Assembly (NCBI RefSeq): GCF_005144715.1
Contig: NZ_SWKR01000002.1
Location: 496,001-560,000, forward strand
DNA: 64,000 nucleotides
Source of the DNA: Sphingomonas baiyangensis
GTDB lineage: Bacteria; Pseudomonadota; Alphaproteobacteria; Sphingomonadales; Sphingomonadaceae
Reading direction: 5' to 3'
Within the stretch, counting starts at the first letter, position 1; the number at the start of each line of letters is the position of its first letter. The notes beneath the pieces were generated by a model. The model worked only from the letters and a program-made list of their open reading frames with translations. It was not told the origin of the DNA and made no database searches. This document shows, one piece after another, positions 18,089-26,943 of this stretch. The position numbers and the translations under genes are program-made.

Positions 18089-18370
18089 GTGAACCTGCTG
18101 CCTCTCCTGTACGCGCTGCTGGCGGCGATGACGGGTATCGTCATGCCCGGCGCGAGCGCGGCCGAACGGCAGCTATCGGCGCCCGCCGCTCTTGCCGTCG
18201 GCGCACAGGCGCAGAAGGTTGCCGCGCTCGCCATTTCGGCGCGCGCTTCGGCAGCCGCGCCGTTCGAGCATTTGCGCCCGACGCCGATTGCCCTCGAGAT
18301 TGCGTCACCAGCCGCCACGCGTCTGATCGATCAGCCGCGTGACCGGCTTACGGGACGCCGGCGCGAATAG
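18089..18370 (+). CDS. Small secreted protein upstream of secA (possible export-monitor leader)
   Basis: A 93-residue frame begins at GTG 18089, ten bases after the otsA stop. [26 protein letters not shown] is a plausible signal peptide. The rest is Ala-rich, then [16 protein letters not shown] and a basic tail ending [13 protein letters not shown] do not recognise a family. Its place 113 bp upstream of secA matches that of SecM in gammaproteobacteria and of other arrest peptides that sense Sec activity. I see no known arrest motif (no RAPP or RAPG). It may equally be an ordinary small periplasmic protein. No strong ribosome binding site is visible. Confidence 0.5.
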   Translation: MNLLPLLYALLAAMTGIVMPGASAAERQLSAPAALAVGAQAQKVAALAISARASAAAPFEHLRPTPIALEIASPAATRLIDQPRDRLTGRRRE

Positions 18371-18441
18371 CGCGACAGCGCATCCTTTGTCGCGCGACTG
18401 CGGCGTTTGCTTCGTTTTCTTTCCGCCCCGATCCGCCGCCA

Positions 18442-18465
18442 TGCGCGTGCCGAGGGGCATTCGCA
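18442..18465 (+). other. Imperfect hairpin in the secA leader
   Basis: TGCG-CG-TGCC and GGCA-TT-CGCA pair around a GAGG loop, ending 18 bases before the secA ATG. The secA start has no clear ribosome binding site of its own, so structure or upstream translation may matter. Confidence 0.3.
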
Positions 18466-18483
18466 CATAGACTGGATTTCTCG

Positions 18484-21213
18484 ATGCTGGGTGGCCTTGC
18501 CAAGACCTTTTTCGGATCGTCGAACGACCGTTACGTCAAATCGCTCAATCCCATCGTGCAGAAGATCGCGAGCTTCGAGCCCGCGATGCAGGCGCTGTCC
18601 GATGACGACCTCGCCGCGCAGACGCAGCGCTTTCGCGAGCGGCTCGATGCCGGCGAGACGCTTGATGCGATCCTGCCCGAAGCCTTTGCGACGGTGCGAG
18701 AGGCATCGGTGCGCGTGCTCGGGATGCGGCATTTCGACGTCCAGATGATCGGCGGCATCGTGCTGCATCGCGGCGAGATCGCCGAGATGCGCACGGGCGA
18801 AGGCAAGACGCTGGTGGCGACGCTCGCGACCTATCTCAACGCGCTGCCCGCCACCGGCGTGCACGTCGTCACCGTCAACGACTATCTGGCGCGGCGCGAT
18901 GCCGAGTGGATGGGGCGGTTGTATGGCTTTCTCGGCCTTACTACCGGCGTGATCGTGCCCAACCTCGCCGATCATCAGCGGCGCGAGGCGTATCATTCGG
19001 ACATCACCTACGGCACGAACAACGAGTTCGGCTTCGACTATCTGCGCGACAACATGAAGTATGACCGCGAGTCGATGGTCCAGAAGCCCTTTAGCTTCGC
19101 GATCGTCGACGAGGTCGACTCGATCCTTATTGACGAGGCGCGCACTCCGCTCATCATCTCGGGGCCGACCGACGACAAGTCCGAGCTGTACCTCAAGGTC
19201 GACGCGATCGTCCGACAGCTCGAGGCCGACGATTACGAGAAGGACGAGAAGCAGAAGTCGGTGATCCTCACCGAGGACGGCACCGAGAAGGTCGAGCGGA
19301 TGCTCGAGGCCGCCGGCCTGCTCGAAGGCGCCAATCTCTACGACTTCGAGAACACGCAGGTCGTGCACCACGTCAACCAGTCGCTGCGCGCCAACATGAT
19401 GTTCAAGGTCGACACCGACTATATCGTCAAGGACGGCAAGGTCGTCATCATCGACGAATTCACCGGCCGCATGATGGACGGCCGCCGCTGGTCCGACGGT
19501 CTGCATCAGGCCGTGGAAGCCAAGGAAGGCGTCACCATCGAGCCCGAGAACCAGACGCTGGCCTCGATCACCTTCCAGAATTATTTTCGCATGTATCCCA
19601 AGCTTTCGGGCATGACCGGCACCGCGGCGACCGAGGCGGCTGAGTTCCACGACATCTACAAGATGAACGTGGTGTCGATCCCCACCAACGTGCCCGTCCA
19701 GCGCATCGACGAGGAAGACGAGTTCTACAAGTCGATGCGGGACAAGTTCATGGCGATCGCGCGCGCCATCAAGGAACATGCCGAGAAGGGCCAGCCGGTG
19801 CTCGTCGGCACCGTCTCGATCGAGAAGTCCGAGCTGCTCAGCGAGTATCTCCAGCAGGAGAATGTGCCGCACAAGGTGCTCAACGCGCGCTATCATGAAA
19901 TGGAGGCACACATCGTGTCGCAGGCCGGGCGCGCCGGCGCGGTGACGATCGCCACCAACATGGCCGGCCGCGGCACCGACATCCAGCTGGGTGGCAATCT
20001 CGAGTTCCGCATCGCCGACGAGCTTGGCGAAATGCCCGAAGGGCCTGAGCGCGATGCCGCGATCGAGCGGATCAAGGCCGAGATCGTCGAGGAGAAGGCT
20101 GCAGTGCTTGCCGCCGGTGGCCTGTTCGTGCTCGGCACCGAGCGGCATGAGAGCCGCCGCATCGACAACCAGCTGCGCGGCCGTTCGGGACGCCAGGGCG
20201 ATCCGGGTCTCAGCCGCTTCTATCTGAGCCTCGACGACGATCTGCTGCGCATCTTCGGGCCCGACACGATGTTCGCCAAGATGATGCGATCGAACATCGC
20301 CGATGGCGAGGCGATCGGATCGAAGTGGCTGACCAAGGCGATCGAGACCGCGCAGAAGAAGGTCGAGGCGCGCAACTACGATATCCGCAAGCAGGTCGTC
20401 GAGTATGACAACGTCATGAACGACCAGCGCAAGGTCATCTACGAACAGCGCGCCGACATCATGGATGCCGAAACGGTGGGCGACGTGGTGGCCGACATGC
20501 GCGCCGAGACGGTGAACGCCATCGTCGCCGAGGCGATTCCGATGAACAGCTATCACGAGCAGTGGGACGTCGAGCGACTGAAGGAGCGCGCGCGCGAGGT
20601 GCTCAATGTCGAGGCGCCCGTCGACCAGTGGATCGCCGAGCAGGACGGACTCGAGCCCGAAGGTGTCGAGAACCGTATCCAGGCAGCCGCCGACGCGCTG
20701 ATCGAGGAGAAGTCGAAGGATCTGCCGCCCGAGAGCTGGGCGCAGGTCGAAAAATCGATCCTGCTCCAGAATCTGGACCATCACTGGAAAGAGCATCTGG
20801 CGATCCTCGATGCGCTGCGCCAGGTCGTGCACCTGCGCGCCTATGCGCAGAAGACGCCGATCAACGAATACAAGCAGGAAGCATTCGCGCTGTTCGAGCG
20901 GATGCTGACCAACATCCGCGAGGATGTGACGCGTACGTTCGCGATGGCGCAGTTCGGCATGCAGGCGCCGCCGCCGCTGCCCGAACTGCCCGACTTCCTG
21001 ACGCACCATTTCGACCCGCTGACGGGCGAGGACAACAGCGACGACTTCGACGGATCGATCAACGTCGTTCCGCCGCGCCAGACGCCACGCCCCGAGCCCG
21101 AGGCGTTGGGCGACGATCCCGCAGCGTGGGAAGGGCGCGTCAGCCGCAATGCGCCGTGCCCCTGCGGGTCGGGGCGCAAATACAAGCATTGCCACGGCGC
21201 GCTGGTAGCCTGA
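18484..21213 (+). CDS. secA: Protein translocase ATPase SecA
   Basis: This 909-residue ATPase drives export of unfolded proteins through SecYEG. Walker A is [13 protein letters not shown] near residue 100, and Walker B is [23 protein letters not shown] near 210. The preprotein cross-linking and scaffold regions follow, with the second nucleotide fold at [15 protein letters not shown] and [19 protein letters not shown]. The C-terminal zinc-binding tail [14 protein letters not shown], which contacts SecB and ribosomes, is intact. Length is normal. It is preceded by a short secreted ORF and followed at once by a strong terminator. Confidence 0.97.
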   Translation: MLGGLAKTFFGSSNDRYVKSLNPIVQKIASFEPAMQALSDDDLAAQTQRFRERLDAGETLDAILPEAFATVREASVRVLGMRHFDVQMIGGIVLHRGEIAEMRTGEGKTLVATLATYLNALPATGVHVVTVNDYLARRDAEWMGRLYGFLGLTTGVIVPNLADHQRREAYHSDITYGTNNEFGFDYLRDNMKYDRESMVQKPFSFAIVDEVDSILIDEARTPLIISGPTDDKSELYLKVDAIVRQLEADDYEKDEKQKSVILTEDGTEKVERMLEAAGLLEGANLYDFENTQVVHHVNQSLRANMMFKVDTDYIVKDGKVVIIDEFTGRMMDGRRWSDGLHQAVEAKEGVTIEPENQTLASITFQNYFRMYPKLSGMTGTAATEAAEFHDIYKMNVVSIPTNVPVQRIDEEDEFYKSMRDKFMAIARAIKEHAEKGQPVLVGTVSIEKSELLSEYLQQENVPHKVLNARYHEMEAHIVSQAGRAGAVTIATNMAGRGTDIQLGGNLEFRIADELGEMPEGPERDAAIERIKAEIVEEKAAVLAAGGLFVLGTERHESRRIDNQLRGRSGRQGDPGLSRFYLSLDDDLLRIFGPDTMFAKMMRSNIADGEAIGSKWLTKAIETAQKKVEARNYDIRKQVVEYDNVMNDQRKVIYEQRADIMDAETVGDVVADMRAETVNAIVAEAIPMNSYHEQWDVERLKERAREVLNVEAPVDQWIAEQDGLEPEGVENRIQAAADALIEEKSKDLPPESWAQVEKSILLQNLDHHWKEHLAILDALRQVVHLRAYAQKTPINEYKQEAFALFERMLTNIREDVTRTFAMAQFGMQAPPPLPELPDFLTHHFDPLTGEDNSDDFDGSINVVPPRQTPRPEPEALGDDPAAWEGRVSRNAPCPCGSGRKYKHCHGALVA

Positions 21214-21222
21214 GAAACGAAA

Positions 21223-21250
21223 AGCCCCGCGCGATGGCTCGCGCGGGGCT
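21223..21250. terminator. Strong hairpin terminator after secA
   Basis: AGCCCCGCGCGA (21223-21234) and TCGCGCGGGGCT (21239-21250) form a perfect 12-bp stem with a four-base loop. It lies between secA and a convergent lipoprotein gene and can serve both strands; an A-tract precedes it, giving U residues for the minus-strand transcript. Confidence 0.85.
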
Positions 21251-21277
21251 GATTACCGATTTCGACAGGGCGCCGAC

Positions 21278-21886
21278 TTAGCGGCGCACATCCTCGGGAT
21301 AGCGGATGTTCGGACCGAGATTCTCGATCACGTCGCGAGCGTCGAAAGCGCGGACGTCTTGCGGTTTCGGACCACGGCCGACCAGAATCTCGGCACTCGC
21401 CTCGTAGCGGTTGATCTGACGTACGTCGGTGATCCCGCCGCCGAAGCCGCCGCCCCAGCCGCCCCACGGACCCCAGCCGAAGCCCGGCCGCGCGAAACGC
21501 CACGACGGGCCCCAGAAGCCGCCACCATAGAGGCCGGGACCCCAACCCGGGCCGAAGCCGTTGTCGATGATCTGCGTGCGCGACTGGCGCTCGGTATCGC
21601 GGTTGGCGAGGACGAAATGGTCGTAGCCACGCTCGAGCGTGAGCTGCGCGGCGCGGAACAACAGATAACGCTCGACCGTCTCGCGCGAGGTAAGGCTGTT
21701 GCCCGCGAAGGTGATGCGGAAGCGGTCGCGCTCGATCTGCTCGTCGAAATAGCCGTTGGGCGCATAGCGCGAGCCCGTTGCAGGCTGATAGGGTGTCGGC
21801 GTTGCGCAGGCGGCAAGCGCAAGCGTGCTTGCCAGGGCCATCGCCACTGCCTTGTGCGCGTTGAGGGATCGAACGGGTCGCATCAT
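21278..21886 (-). CDS. CC0125/CC1285-family lipoprotein
   Basis: This 202-residue protein has a lipoprotein signal with lipobox LALAAC, then TPTPYQPATGSRYAPNGY. The block FRITFAGNSLTSRETVERYLLFRAAQLTLERGYDHF matches the family of alphaproteobacterial lipoproteins typified by CC0125/CC1285. A Gly/Trp/Phe-rich stretch follows (about 115-155), then a short C-terminal strand region. The function is unknown; the envelope location is inferred from the lipobox. It converges on secA. Confidence 0.85.
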   Translation of the reverse strand: MMRPVRSLNAHKAVAMALASTLALAACATPTPYQPATGSRYAPNGYFDEQIERDRFRITFAGNSLTSRETVERYLLFRAAQLTLERGYDHFVLANRDTERQSRTQIIDNGFGPGWGPGLYGGGFWGPSWRFARPGFGWGPWGGWGGGFGGGITDVRQINRYEASAEILVGRGPKPQDVRAFDARDVIENLGPNIRYPEDVRR

Positions 21887-22064
21887 GCGAGAACACTCCA
21901 GTCGTGGCCGACGCTAGCGGCGCGACGGCATGTCATCATTCAACGTCCGGCGCGCGCTTCGGCTCCCCGTTCGCAATTCGGTGAAGTGTGCAGGATCGTG
22001 GATTGCCCGACGATGAACGCGTGGCGTAGCGCACCCGACGGTCGCAAGCCAAAGTGCAAGCGCC

Positions 22065-22091
22065 AAAAAAAACGGCCCCCGAAGAGGCCGT
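22065..22091 (-). terminator. Rho-independent terminator
   Basis: Read on the minus strand, ACGGCC (from 22091) and GGCCGT (to 22072) form a 6-bp stem followed directly by eight T residues (A at 22065-22072 on the plus strand). It lies 27 bp past the stop of the small protein at 22118-22369. Confidence 0.85.
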
Positions 22092-22117
22092 CTCATTCAA
22101 TCGCAAAGGCAGTCAAC

Positions 22118-22369
22118 TCAATCGGGGCTGACCGGCTCGCCGTCCTCGTCGACAGCGGCCCAGATGCCGGCGCCAATCGCCGCCGCAGCAAGGACCGCTA
22201 CCAGCACGGTGCCCGCTCCAGTGCCTTCTTCCTGCACGACGGCAGCCGATGCCGCGCCTACAGCGTTGTTCACGCGGGCATTCGCCTCTGCGCTCATCGC
22301 CGGCGCTGCGACGGCGCCCAGAAGAAGCGCGGCCATCGCGGTCTTCGCCGCTGCTTTCCGGATAACCAT
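22118..22369 (-). CDS. Small exported or membrane protein, unknown
   Basis: An 83-residue protein begins MVIRKAAAKTAMAALLLGAV with a signal peptide (cleavage likely after AMSA). A short Ala/Asn/Val segment and a second hydrophobic segment VLVAVLAAAAIGAGIWAAV follow, and the C-terminus is acidic (DEDGEPVSPD). The start at 22369 is set by GGAGAAGTTGAC just before the ATG; the frame is open 25 codons upstream. A possible general-stress promoter lies 137 bp upstream and a clear terminator downstream. No family is recognised. Confidence 0.7.
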   Translation of the reverse strand: MVIRKAAAKTAMAALLLGAVAAPAMSAEANARVNNAVGAASAAVVQEEGTGAGTVLVAVLAAAAIGAGIWAAVDEDGEPVSPD

Positions 22370-22505
22370 GTCAACTTCTCCCTGAATTCGTTTCGACGGC
22401 GCATTAACACTGACCGGCGAGATGTTCAACCCTGTTTGCCGCATCCCAGCACGAAATGCCGCAACGCAGTATCAGCTAGCTCGATCGTGAGTCGCTGTAC
22501 GCCAA

Positions 22506-22530
22506 AACCCTTAATCGATCCTGCCGTTCC
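22506..22530 (-). promoter_or_regulatory. Possible EcfG-type promoter, minus strand
   Basis: On the minus strand GGAAC (22530-22526) is followed after 16 bases by GGTT (22509-22506). The core GGAAC and GTT of the general-stress promoter are present with correct spacing. The nearest minus-strand start is 137 bp away, which implies a long leader. Confidence 0.35.
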
Positions 22531-22618
22531 CTGCAAACGCGGCCTAACGCGTTTTCAGGTCTCGGGTACTCCGTCCGTTGCGCCGCGCTTCCGCAGGGTG
22601 CGGGTCGCGGCGGCGGGT

Positions 22619-22640
22619 TTCCAATTCTTTCATATTGGAA
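22619..22640. promoter_or_regulatory. Inverted repeat upstream of exopolysaccharide genes
   Basis: TTCCAAT (22619-22625) and ATTGGAA (22634-22640) form a perfect 7-bp inverted repeat spaced by 8 bp, 48 bp before the Wza-like start. It is a candidate operator; the binding protein is unknown. Confidence 0.35.
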
Positions 22641-22687
22641 TATGCGCGCTGCGGTGATGCTCGTGTTCGGGCGGGGGAGTGCGTGAC

Positions 22688-23407
22688 ATGATGGTACCGG
22701 CGATGCTGCGTGGCAGCCGACAGCTGATGGCGATCGCATTCGCGTTCGGCATGGCGCTTCTTCTTGCGGGGTGCTCGACGGGTTCGCGCGGCGGCCCCGT
22801 AGCCTATGACCGCACCGACTTCGTGGCGCCCGACCTTCCGGCGATCCAGCGCACTGCCGATCATCGGCTGATGCCGGGCGACGTGGTGACGATCAATGTT
22901 TTCCAGGTCGAGGCGCTGTCGGGCGAGCATACGGTCGATTCGACCGGAAACATCCAGCTGCCGCTTATCGGCGCGATCGAGGCACAGGGGCGTACGACGA
23001 GCGAACTCGCGCAGACGCTGACGACGCAGCTCGACGCGCGGTATCTGCGCCAGCCGCGCGTGCAGGTGGCACTTAAGGAAGCCGAGGCGGGCCGCATCAC
23101 GGTCGACGGGTCGGTCACGCAGCCCGGCATCTTCGAGATTCGCGGCCCGACCACGCTGATCCAGGCCGTCGCGATGGCGCGCGGCACCGACCAGAACGCC
23201 AATCCCAAGCGCGTGGTCGTGTTTCGCACGATCAACGGCCAGCGGCAGGCGGCAGCGTTCGACCTGACCACGATCCGCACCGGGGTAGACCCCGATCCGG
23301 CAATCTACAGCAACGATATCATCGTGGTCGACGGATCGCGCTCGCGCCAGGCATTCCGCGACTTCATCCAGTCGGTGCCGCTGCTGGCGATCTTCCGCCC
23401 TTTCTAA
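22688..23407 (+). CDS. Polysaccharide export lipoprotein (Wza/GumB-like)
   Basis: This 239-residue outer-membrane lipoprotein has lipobox LLLAGC after a hydrophobic signal. The poly-export domain is visible as RLMPGDVVTINVFQVEALSGEHTVDSTGNIQLPLIGAI, followed by an SLBB-type segment with ITVDGSVTQPGIFEIRGPTTLIQAVAMARG. It forms the outer-membrane channel or its periplasmic part for export of a polysaccharide. It is short compared with E. coli Wza and closer to GumB in size. ATG at 22688 follows GGGGGAG. It opens the exopolysaccharide operon, 27 bp before the tyrosine kinase gene. Confidence 0.92.
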   Translation: MMVPAMLRGSRQLMAIAFAFGMALLLAGCSTGSRGGPVAYDRTDFVAPDLPAIQRTADHRLMPGDVVTINVFQVEALSGEHTVDSTGNIQLPLIGAIEAQGRTTSELAQTLTTQLDARYLRQPRVQVALKEAEAGRITVDGSVTQPGIFEIRGPTTLIQAVAMARGTDQNANPKRVVVFRTINGQRQAAAFDLTTIRTGVDPDPAIYSNDIIVVDGSRSRQAFRDFIQSVPLLAIFRPF

Positions 23408-23434
23408 CGGCGTGCGCGCCCTGCGAGACCAGAT

Positions 23435-25690
23435 ATGAACGAACACGCGCCACGTAAGCTGCTGACCGCCGGACGGTCCGAACTCGCGACCGCGGGCGGC
23501 GTCGAAACGCTGCCCGATCACGTACGCGGCAATCTGTATGACCACACCGGGCGCGACGCCGAGGAATCGACCTATGCCGATCTCTGGCGCACGATCGTCA
23601 AGTGGCGGCTGGTGGTGCTCGGCGCGTTTCTGCTGGGCGTAGCGATCGCGCTGACCGTCACGCTGCTGACGACGCCGATCTATCGCGCGGCGTCGACGAT
23701 CGAGATCGCTTCGGAAGAAGTGCAGATCATCGATACCAACGAATCGCAGACGTCGAAGATGCAGATGGCGCGTGCCGATTATCTGCGCACGCAATACGGG
23801 CTGCTCGAAAGCCGCGCGCTGGCCGAGCGGGTGGCCCGCTCGCTGGGCCTCGCCAATGTCGCGGGCTTCGGCTTCGCCGAGGGCGAGCAGCCCACGCGCG
23901 CAGCCGACGAGGCGGTTCGCCGCGCGACCAACGCAGTGCTTGGCGGTCTCGAAGTGACGCCGGTGTCCGATAGCCGGCTGGTGCAGATTTCGTTCGATCA
24001 TCCCGATCGGCAGCGCGCGGTTCAGGTCGCGAATGCCTATGCGCGCAACTTCATCGAGTTCAATCTCGACCGCAAGCTGGGGTCGACGAGCTATACGCGC
24101 GACCTGCTGGCTCGGCGCCTCACCTCGACCAAGCAGCGGCTCGAGGAATCGGAGCGTGCCGCCGTTGCCTATGCGCGCCAGGCAGGCATCATCAACGTCG
24201 GCACGGGCGAGGGCGGCGATGGCGAAGGCGGATCTGGGTCGCTCACGTCCTCATCGCTCGTCGACCTCAATTCGTCGCTCAGCGATGCCGTGCGCGATCG
24301 TGTCGCCGCCGAGCAGCGTTTCCGCCAGTCGGGCGGCACCACGACCGAGGAGCTGACCAACCCGACGATCCAGGGCCTTCTCTCGAGCAAGGCGCAGCTC
24401 ACCGCGCAGTATAGCGAGCTGTCGAACCTGTATCGCGAGGATTATCCGCAGATGCAGCAGATCCGCTCGCGTATCCAGGACATCGATCGCAGCATCGCGG
24501 CCGAGCGCGCGCGTGTGCGCAACGCGCTGCGTTCAGAGTTCGCCGCCGCGCAGGCGCGCGAGGGTGCGCTTCGCGGGCGCGTCGAGCAGCTCAAGGGTTC
24601 GGTGCTCAACCTCAACGACCGCAGCATCCAGTACAACATCCTGCGTCGCGAGGTGGAAACCAACCGCGAACTCTACAATGCGTTGTTGCAGCGTTACAAG
24701 GAAGTCGACGTCGCCGACGGCGTCGCCGCGAGCAACATCTCGATCGTCGACGAGGCGCAGGCGGCGCGGCAGGTGGTGCCCAAGCCGATCATCAACCTTG
24801 GACTTGGTGCGTTACTAGGTCTCGCGATCGGCCTACTCGGCGCGTTCGTCTGCGAGTTCATGGACGATTCGATCAAGACGCCTGACGATGTGGTGATCAA
24901 GCTGGGACTGCCGCTTCTGGGCGCCATCCCCAAGGCGCCGGGCGGTAGCAACGTGGTCGACGAGGTGACGACGTCGTTCGGCGAGATAGGCGAGGCCTAT
25001 TTCTCGGTCCGCACCGCGATCGAGTTCGGTACGTCGGCCGGCGCGCCGCGTACGATCCTGGTCACGAGCAGCCGGCCGGGCGAAGGCAAGTCGATCTCGG
25101 CCTTCGCGCTCGCCAACGCCTTTGCCCGCGTGGGCAACCGGGTGCTGCTGATCGATGCGGACATGCGCAAGCCTACTCTCAAGGTGAAGAAGGGCGAGGC
25201 CGTCGGACTTTCGAACCTGCTGACGGGGCATAACGAGTTCGACCAGGCAATCTATGCCACCGGCAACGAGCATCTCTCGCTGATGCCGTCGGGGCCGGTG
25301 CCGCCGAACCCTGCCGAGCTGCTCGCGAGCCGCCGCACCGCCGAGGTGCTGGTGCGCCTGCTCGAACAGTTCGACCACGTCATCATCGACAGTCCGCCCG
25401 TGATGGGGCTGGCCGATGCCCCGATCCTTGCGGCGTTGTGTGAAGGCACAATCTTCGTGGTCGAGTCGGGTGGCAGACGGCTTGCGGTGCGGCGGGCGCT
25501 TTCGCGGCTGATTTCGGCCGATGCGCACATGCTGGGCGGCGTGCTCAACAAGTTCAACGCGCGCACCGCCGGCGCGGGCTATGGCTACGGTTATGGCTAC
25601 GGCTACGGCTATGGTTCGGGCTATGGCTATGGCCAGGGCGCGCGATCGAAGGCGACCGAGATCCGGTTGTACAACGACGCCGAGAGCTGA
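23435..25690 (+). CDS. Polysaccharide co-polymerase with tyrosine autokinase domain (Wzc-like)
   Basis: This 751-residue inner-membrane protein controls chain length and export. A cytoplasmic N-terminus and a first membrane span (LVVLGAFLLGVAIALTVTLL, about 53-73) lead to a Wzz-type periplasmic domain with long coiled coils (about 210-440). A second span is at about 450-475 (LGLGALLGLAIGLLGAFV). The kinase follows: Walker A SSRPGEGKS near 544-552, Walker A' LLIDADMRKP near 571-580, Walker B VIIDSPPVMG. The C-terminus has eight Tyr in a Gly-Tyr array at about 715-733, the expected autophosphorylation cluster. No separate kinase gene is needed. Confidence 0.93.
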   Translation: MNEHAPRKLLTAGRSELATAGGVETLPDHVRGNLYDHTGRDAEESTYADLWRTIVKWRLVVLGAFLLGVAIALTVTLLTTPIYRAASTIEIASEEVQIIDTNESQTSKMQMARADYLRTQYGLLESRALAERVARSLGLANVAGFGFAEGEQPTRAADEAVRRATNAVLGGLEVTPVSDSRLVQISFDHPDRQRAVQVANAYARNFIEFNLDRKLGSTSYTRDLLARRLTSTKQRLEESERAAVAYARQAGIINVGTGEGGDGEGGSGSLTSSSLVDLNSSLSDAVRDRVAAEQRFRQSGGTTTEELTNPTIQGLLSSKAQLTAQYSELSNLYREDYPQMQQIRSRIQDIDRSIAAERARVRNALRSEFAAAQAREGALRGRVEQLKGSVLNLNDRSIQYNILRREVETNRELYNALLQRYKEVDVADGVAASNISIVDEAQAARQVVPKPIINLGLGALLGLAIGLLGAFVCEFMDDSIKTPDDVVIKLGLPLLGAIPKAPGGSNVVDEVTTSFGEIGEAYFSVRTAIEFGTSAGAPRTILVTSSRPGEGKSISAFALANAFARVGNRVLLIDADMRKPTLKVKKGEAVGLSNLLTGHNEFDQAIYATGNEHLSLMPSGPVPPNPAELLASRRTAEVLVRLLEQFDHVIIDSPPVMGLADAPILAALCEGTIFVVESGGRRLAVRRALSRLISADAHMLGGVLNKFNARTAGAGYGYGYGYGYGYGSGYGYGQGARSKATEIRLYNDAES
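25577..25633 (+). repeat. Hexanucleotide GGYTAY tandem repeat in the kinase tail
   Basis: Eight Gly-Tyr codon pairs of the form GGC/T-TAT/C, broken once by GGT-TCG, encode the tyrosine cluster of the Wzc-like protein. Gain or loss of a 6-bp unit would change the number of phosphorylatable tyrosines without shifting the frame. Confidence 0.75.
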
Positions 25691-25695
25691 TTTCG

Positions 25696-26943
25696 GTGGC
25701 GCGCGACCTATCGATGGGCGCGATGCCACGCTTGGTGCCGCTGCTGGCAGGAGGCGCCATGCTGCTGGTGGCAGTGGCGGCGACGCAAGCGGCGCTGGCG
25801 GGAGCATTGGCGCGCAGCAGTCCCGCCACGGCGCTCGCGATCGACGATTCGCAGTCGGTTGCGCTCATCGCGGCGGGACGGGCGATACTTGGCGACGCTG
25901 ACGGCGATTCGGCGCGCGCTGCGGAAGCGCTTGGCTATGCCCGACGCGCGGTCGCTGCGGCGCCAGCCTCGGCCGAGCCATTCTATCTTGGTGCAATCGC
26001 CGCCGAGCGACAGGGTGACGCGGACGCGGCGCTGCGGCTGATGCGTGCCGCGGTGCAGCGCGACCCACGCCTCACCAGCGCGCGGTACTGGCTGTTCGAC
26101 CGTTCCCTGCGCGCACGGCGTTTCGGCGAGGCGATCGAGAATATCGACGCTTTCATGCGCATCCGGCCGAGCGTGCGCTTTGCCGTGGCCCAAGCACTAG
26201 TGCCGCTGCTCGGCGAGCCCGAGGCGCGCGCCGGCCTCGCACGCGCGCTCGCCGACAATCCCAATTGGGGACCGGCGTTCCTGATGCACGCTTCGCGCGA
26301 TGCCGGGGTTCGGGGCCAGTTCGTGGGCATGTTGATCGACCTCAGTCGCGACCCCGATTTCATTCTGCCCCAACCGCTCCTCAGCGCCACCGTGAATGGT
26401 GCGCTCGGTGCGGGGTCGGTCGATCTGGCTCGAACCCTGTACGCAAGCTACGCCACCAACGCGGCCGAACCGTCGCCCAACCAGGTGCAGGACCCGCAAT
26501 TTACGGGGCGTCTGCCGGCGCCGTTCGGCTGGACCTTCGTGAATGGCCGCCACGGATTCGCAGAGCCGCGCGAGGAAGCGGGTGCGCGCCATGTGTTCGC
26601 GCGGATGTTCAACGACGAGGCCCAGTCGCTTGCGTCGCAGACGCTGACGCTCGCACCGGGTGACTATCGTTTCGAAACGCGCTTCCAGTCGGCCGAGACC
26701 GGGTTCTCCGCCGGCTATGCCGTGCGGCTGGCGTGCACGCGATCGAACCAGCCGCTGGCGGTGTTGCGCCTGCCTGAAAGCGGAACCGGTGCAATCACGC
26801 TGGCGCGCCGCTTCACCGTGCCGGCCGGTTGCGGCGTCCAGCAGATCGAGCTCGGGTTCGACCCGGCCTTCGGGCGCGCGGCGAGCGTGCGGCTTACCGC
26901 CATCGCGATCACGGCGGCCGGCGTCGCGGATGCCGGATCATGA
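25696..26943 (+). CDS. TPR-containing membrane-anchored protein of the exopolysaccharide locus, unknown
   Basis: This 415-residue protein starts at GTG 25696, 6 bp after the kinase gene. An N-terminal hydrophobic segment (VPLLAGGAMLLVAVAATQAALAGALA) is a membrane anchor or signal. TPR-like helices follow (about 70-160; AEPFYLGAIAAERQGDADAALRLM). The C-terminal third (about 260-415) is beta-rich, beginning NQVQDPQFTGRLPAPFGWTFV, and resembles a jelly-roll or carbohydrate-binding fold, which is an impression from the pattern only. Its stop overlaps the next start (ATGA). Placement suggests a periplasmic scaffold for polymerisation or export. Confidence 0.7.
   Translation: MARDLSMGAMPRLVPLLAGGAMLLVAVAATQAALAGALARSSPATALAIDDSQSVALIAAGRAILGDADGDSARAAEALGYARRAVAAAPASAEPFYLGAIAAERQGDADAALRLMRAAVQRDPRLTSARYWLFDRSLRARRFGEAIENIDAFMRIRPSVRFAVAQALVPLLGEPEARAGLARALADNPNWGPAFLMHASRDAGVRGQFVGMLIDLSRDPDFILPQPLLSATVNGALGAGSVDLARTLYASYATNAAEPSPNQVQDPQFTGRLPAPFGWTFVNGRHGFAEPREEAGARHVFARMFNDEAQSLASQTLTLAPGDYRFETRFQSAETGFSAGYAVRLACTRSNQPLAVLRLPESGTGAITLARRFTVPAGCGVQQIELGFDPAFGRAASVRLTAIAITAAGVADAGS

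Larger units (their letters stand above)
22370..22687. other. Divergent intergenic region before the exopolysaccharide locus
   Basis: This 318-bp region separates the small minus-strand protein from the Wza-like gene. It holds a possible EcfG promoter for the minus strand and an inverted repeat before the plus-strand gene, listed separately. The stretch near 22616-22645 is AT-rich for this genome. No gene is seen in it. Confidence 0.55.

Noticed and set aside
6132..21195. Long antisense open frames opposite tamA, tamB and secA (728, 976 and 954 codons)
   Set aside because: They arise from GC-rich codon use; their proteins are Arg/Asp-rich without family marks, while the plus-strand genes are certain.
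21914..22096. A 60-codon minus-strand frame that looks like a lipoprotein (FFLALALWLATVGC)
   Set aside because: Its first codons are the stem and U-tract of the terminator at 22065-22091 read as protein, and it has no ribosome binding site.
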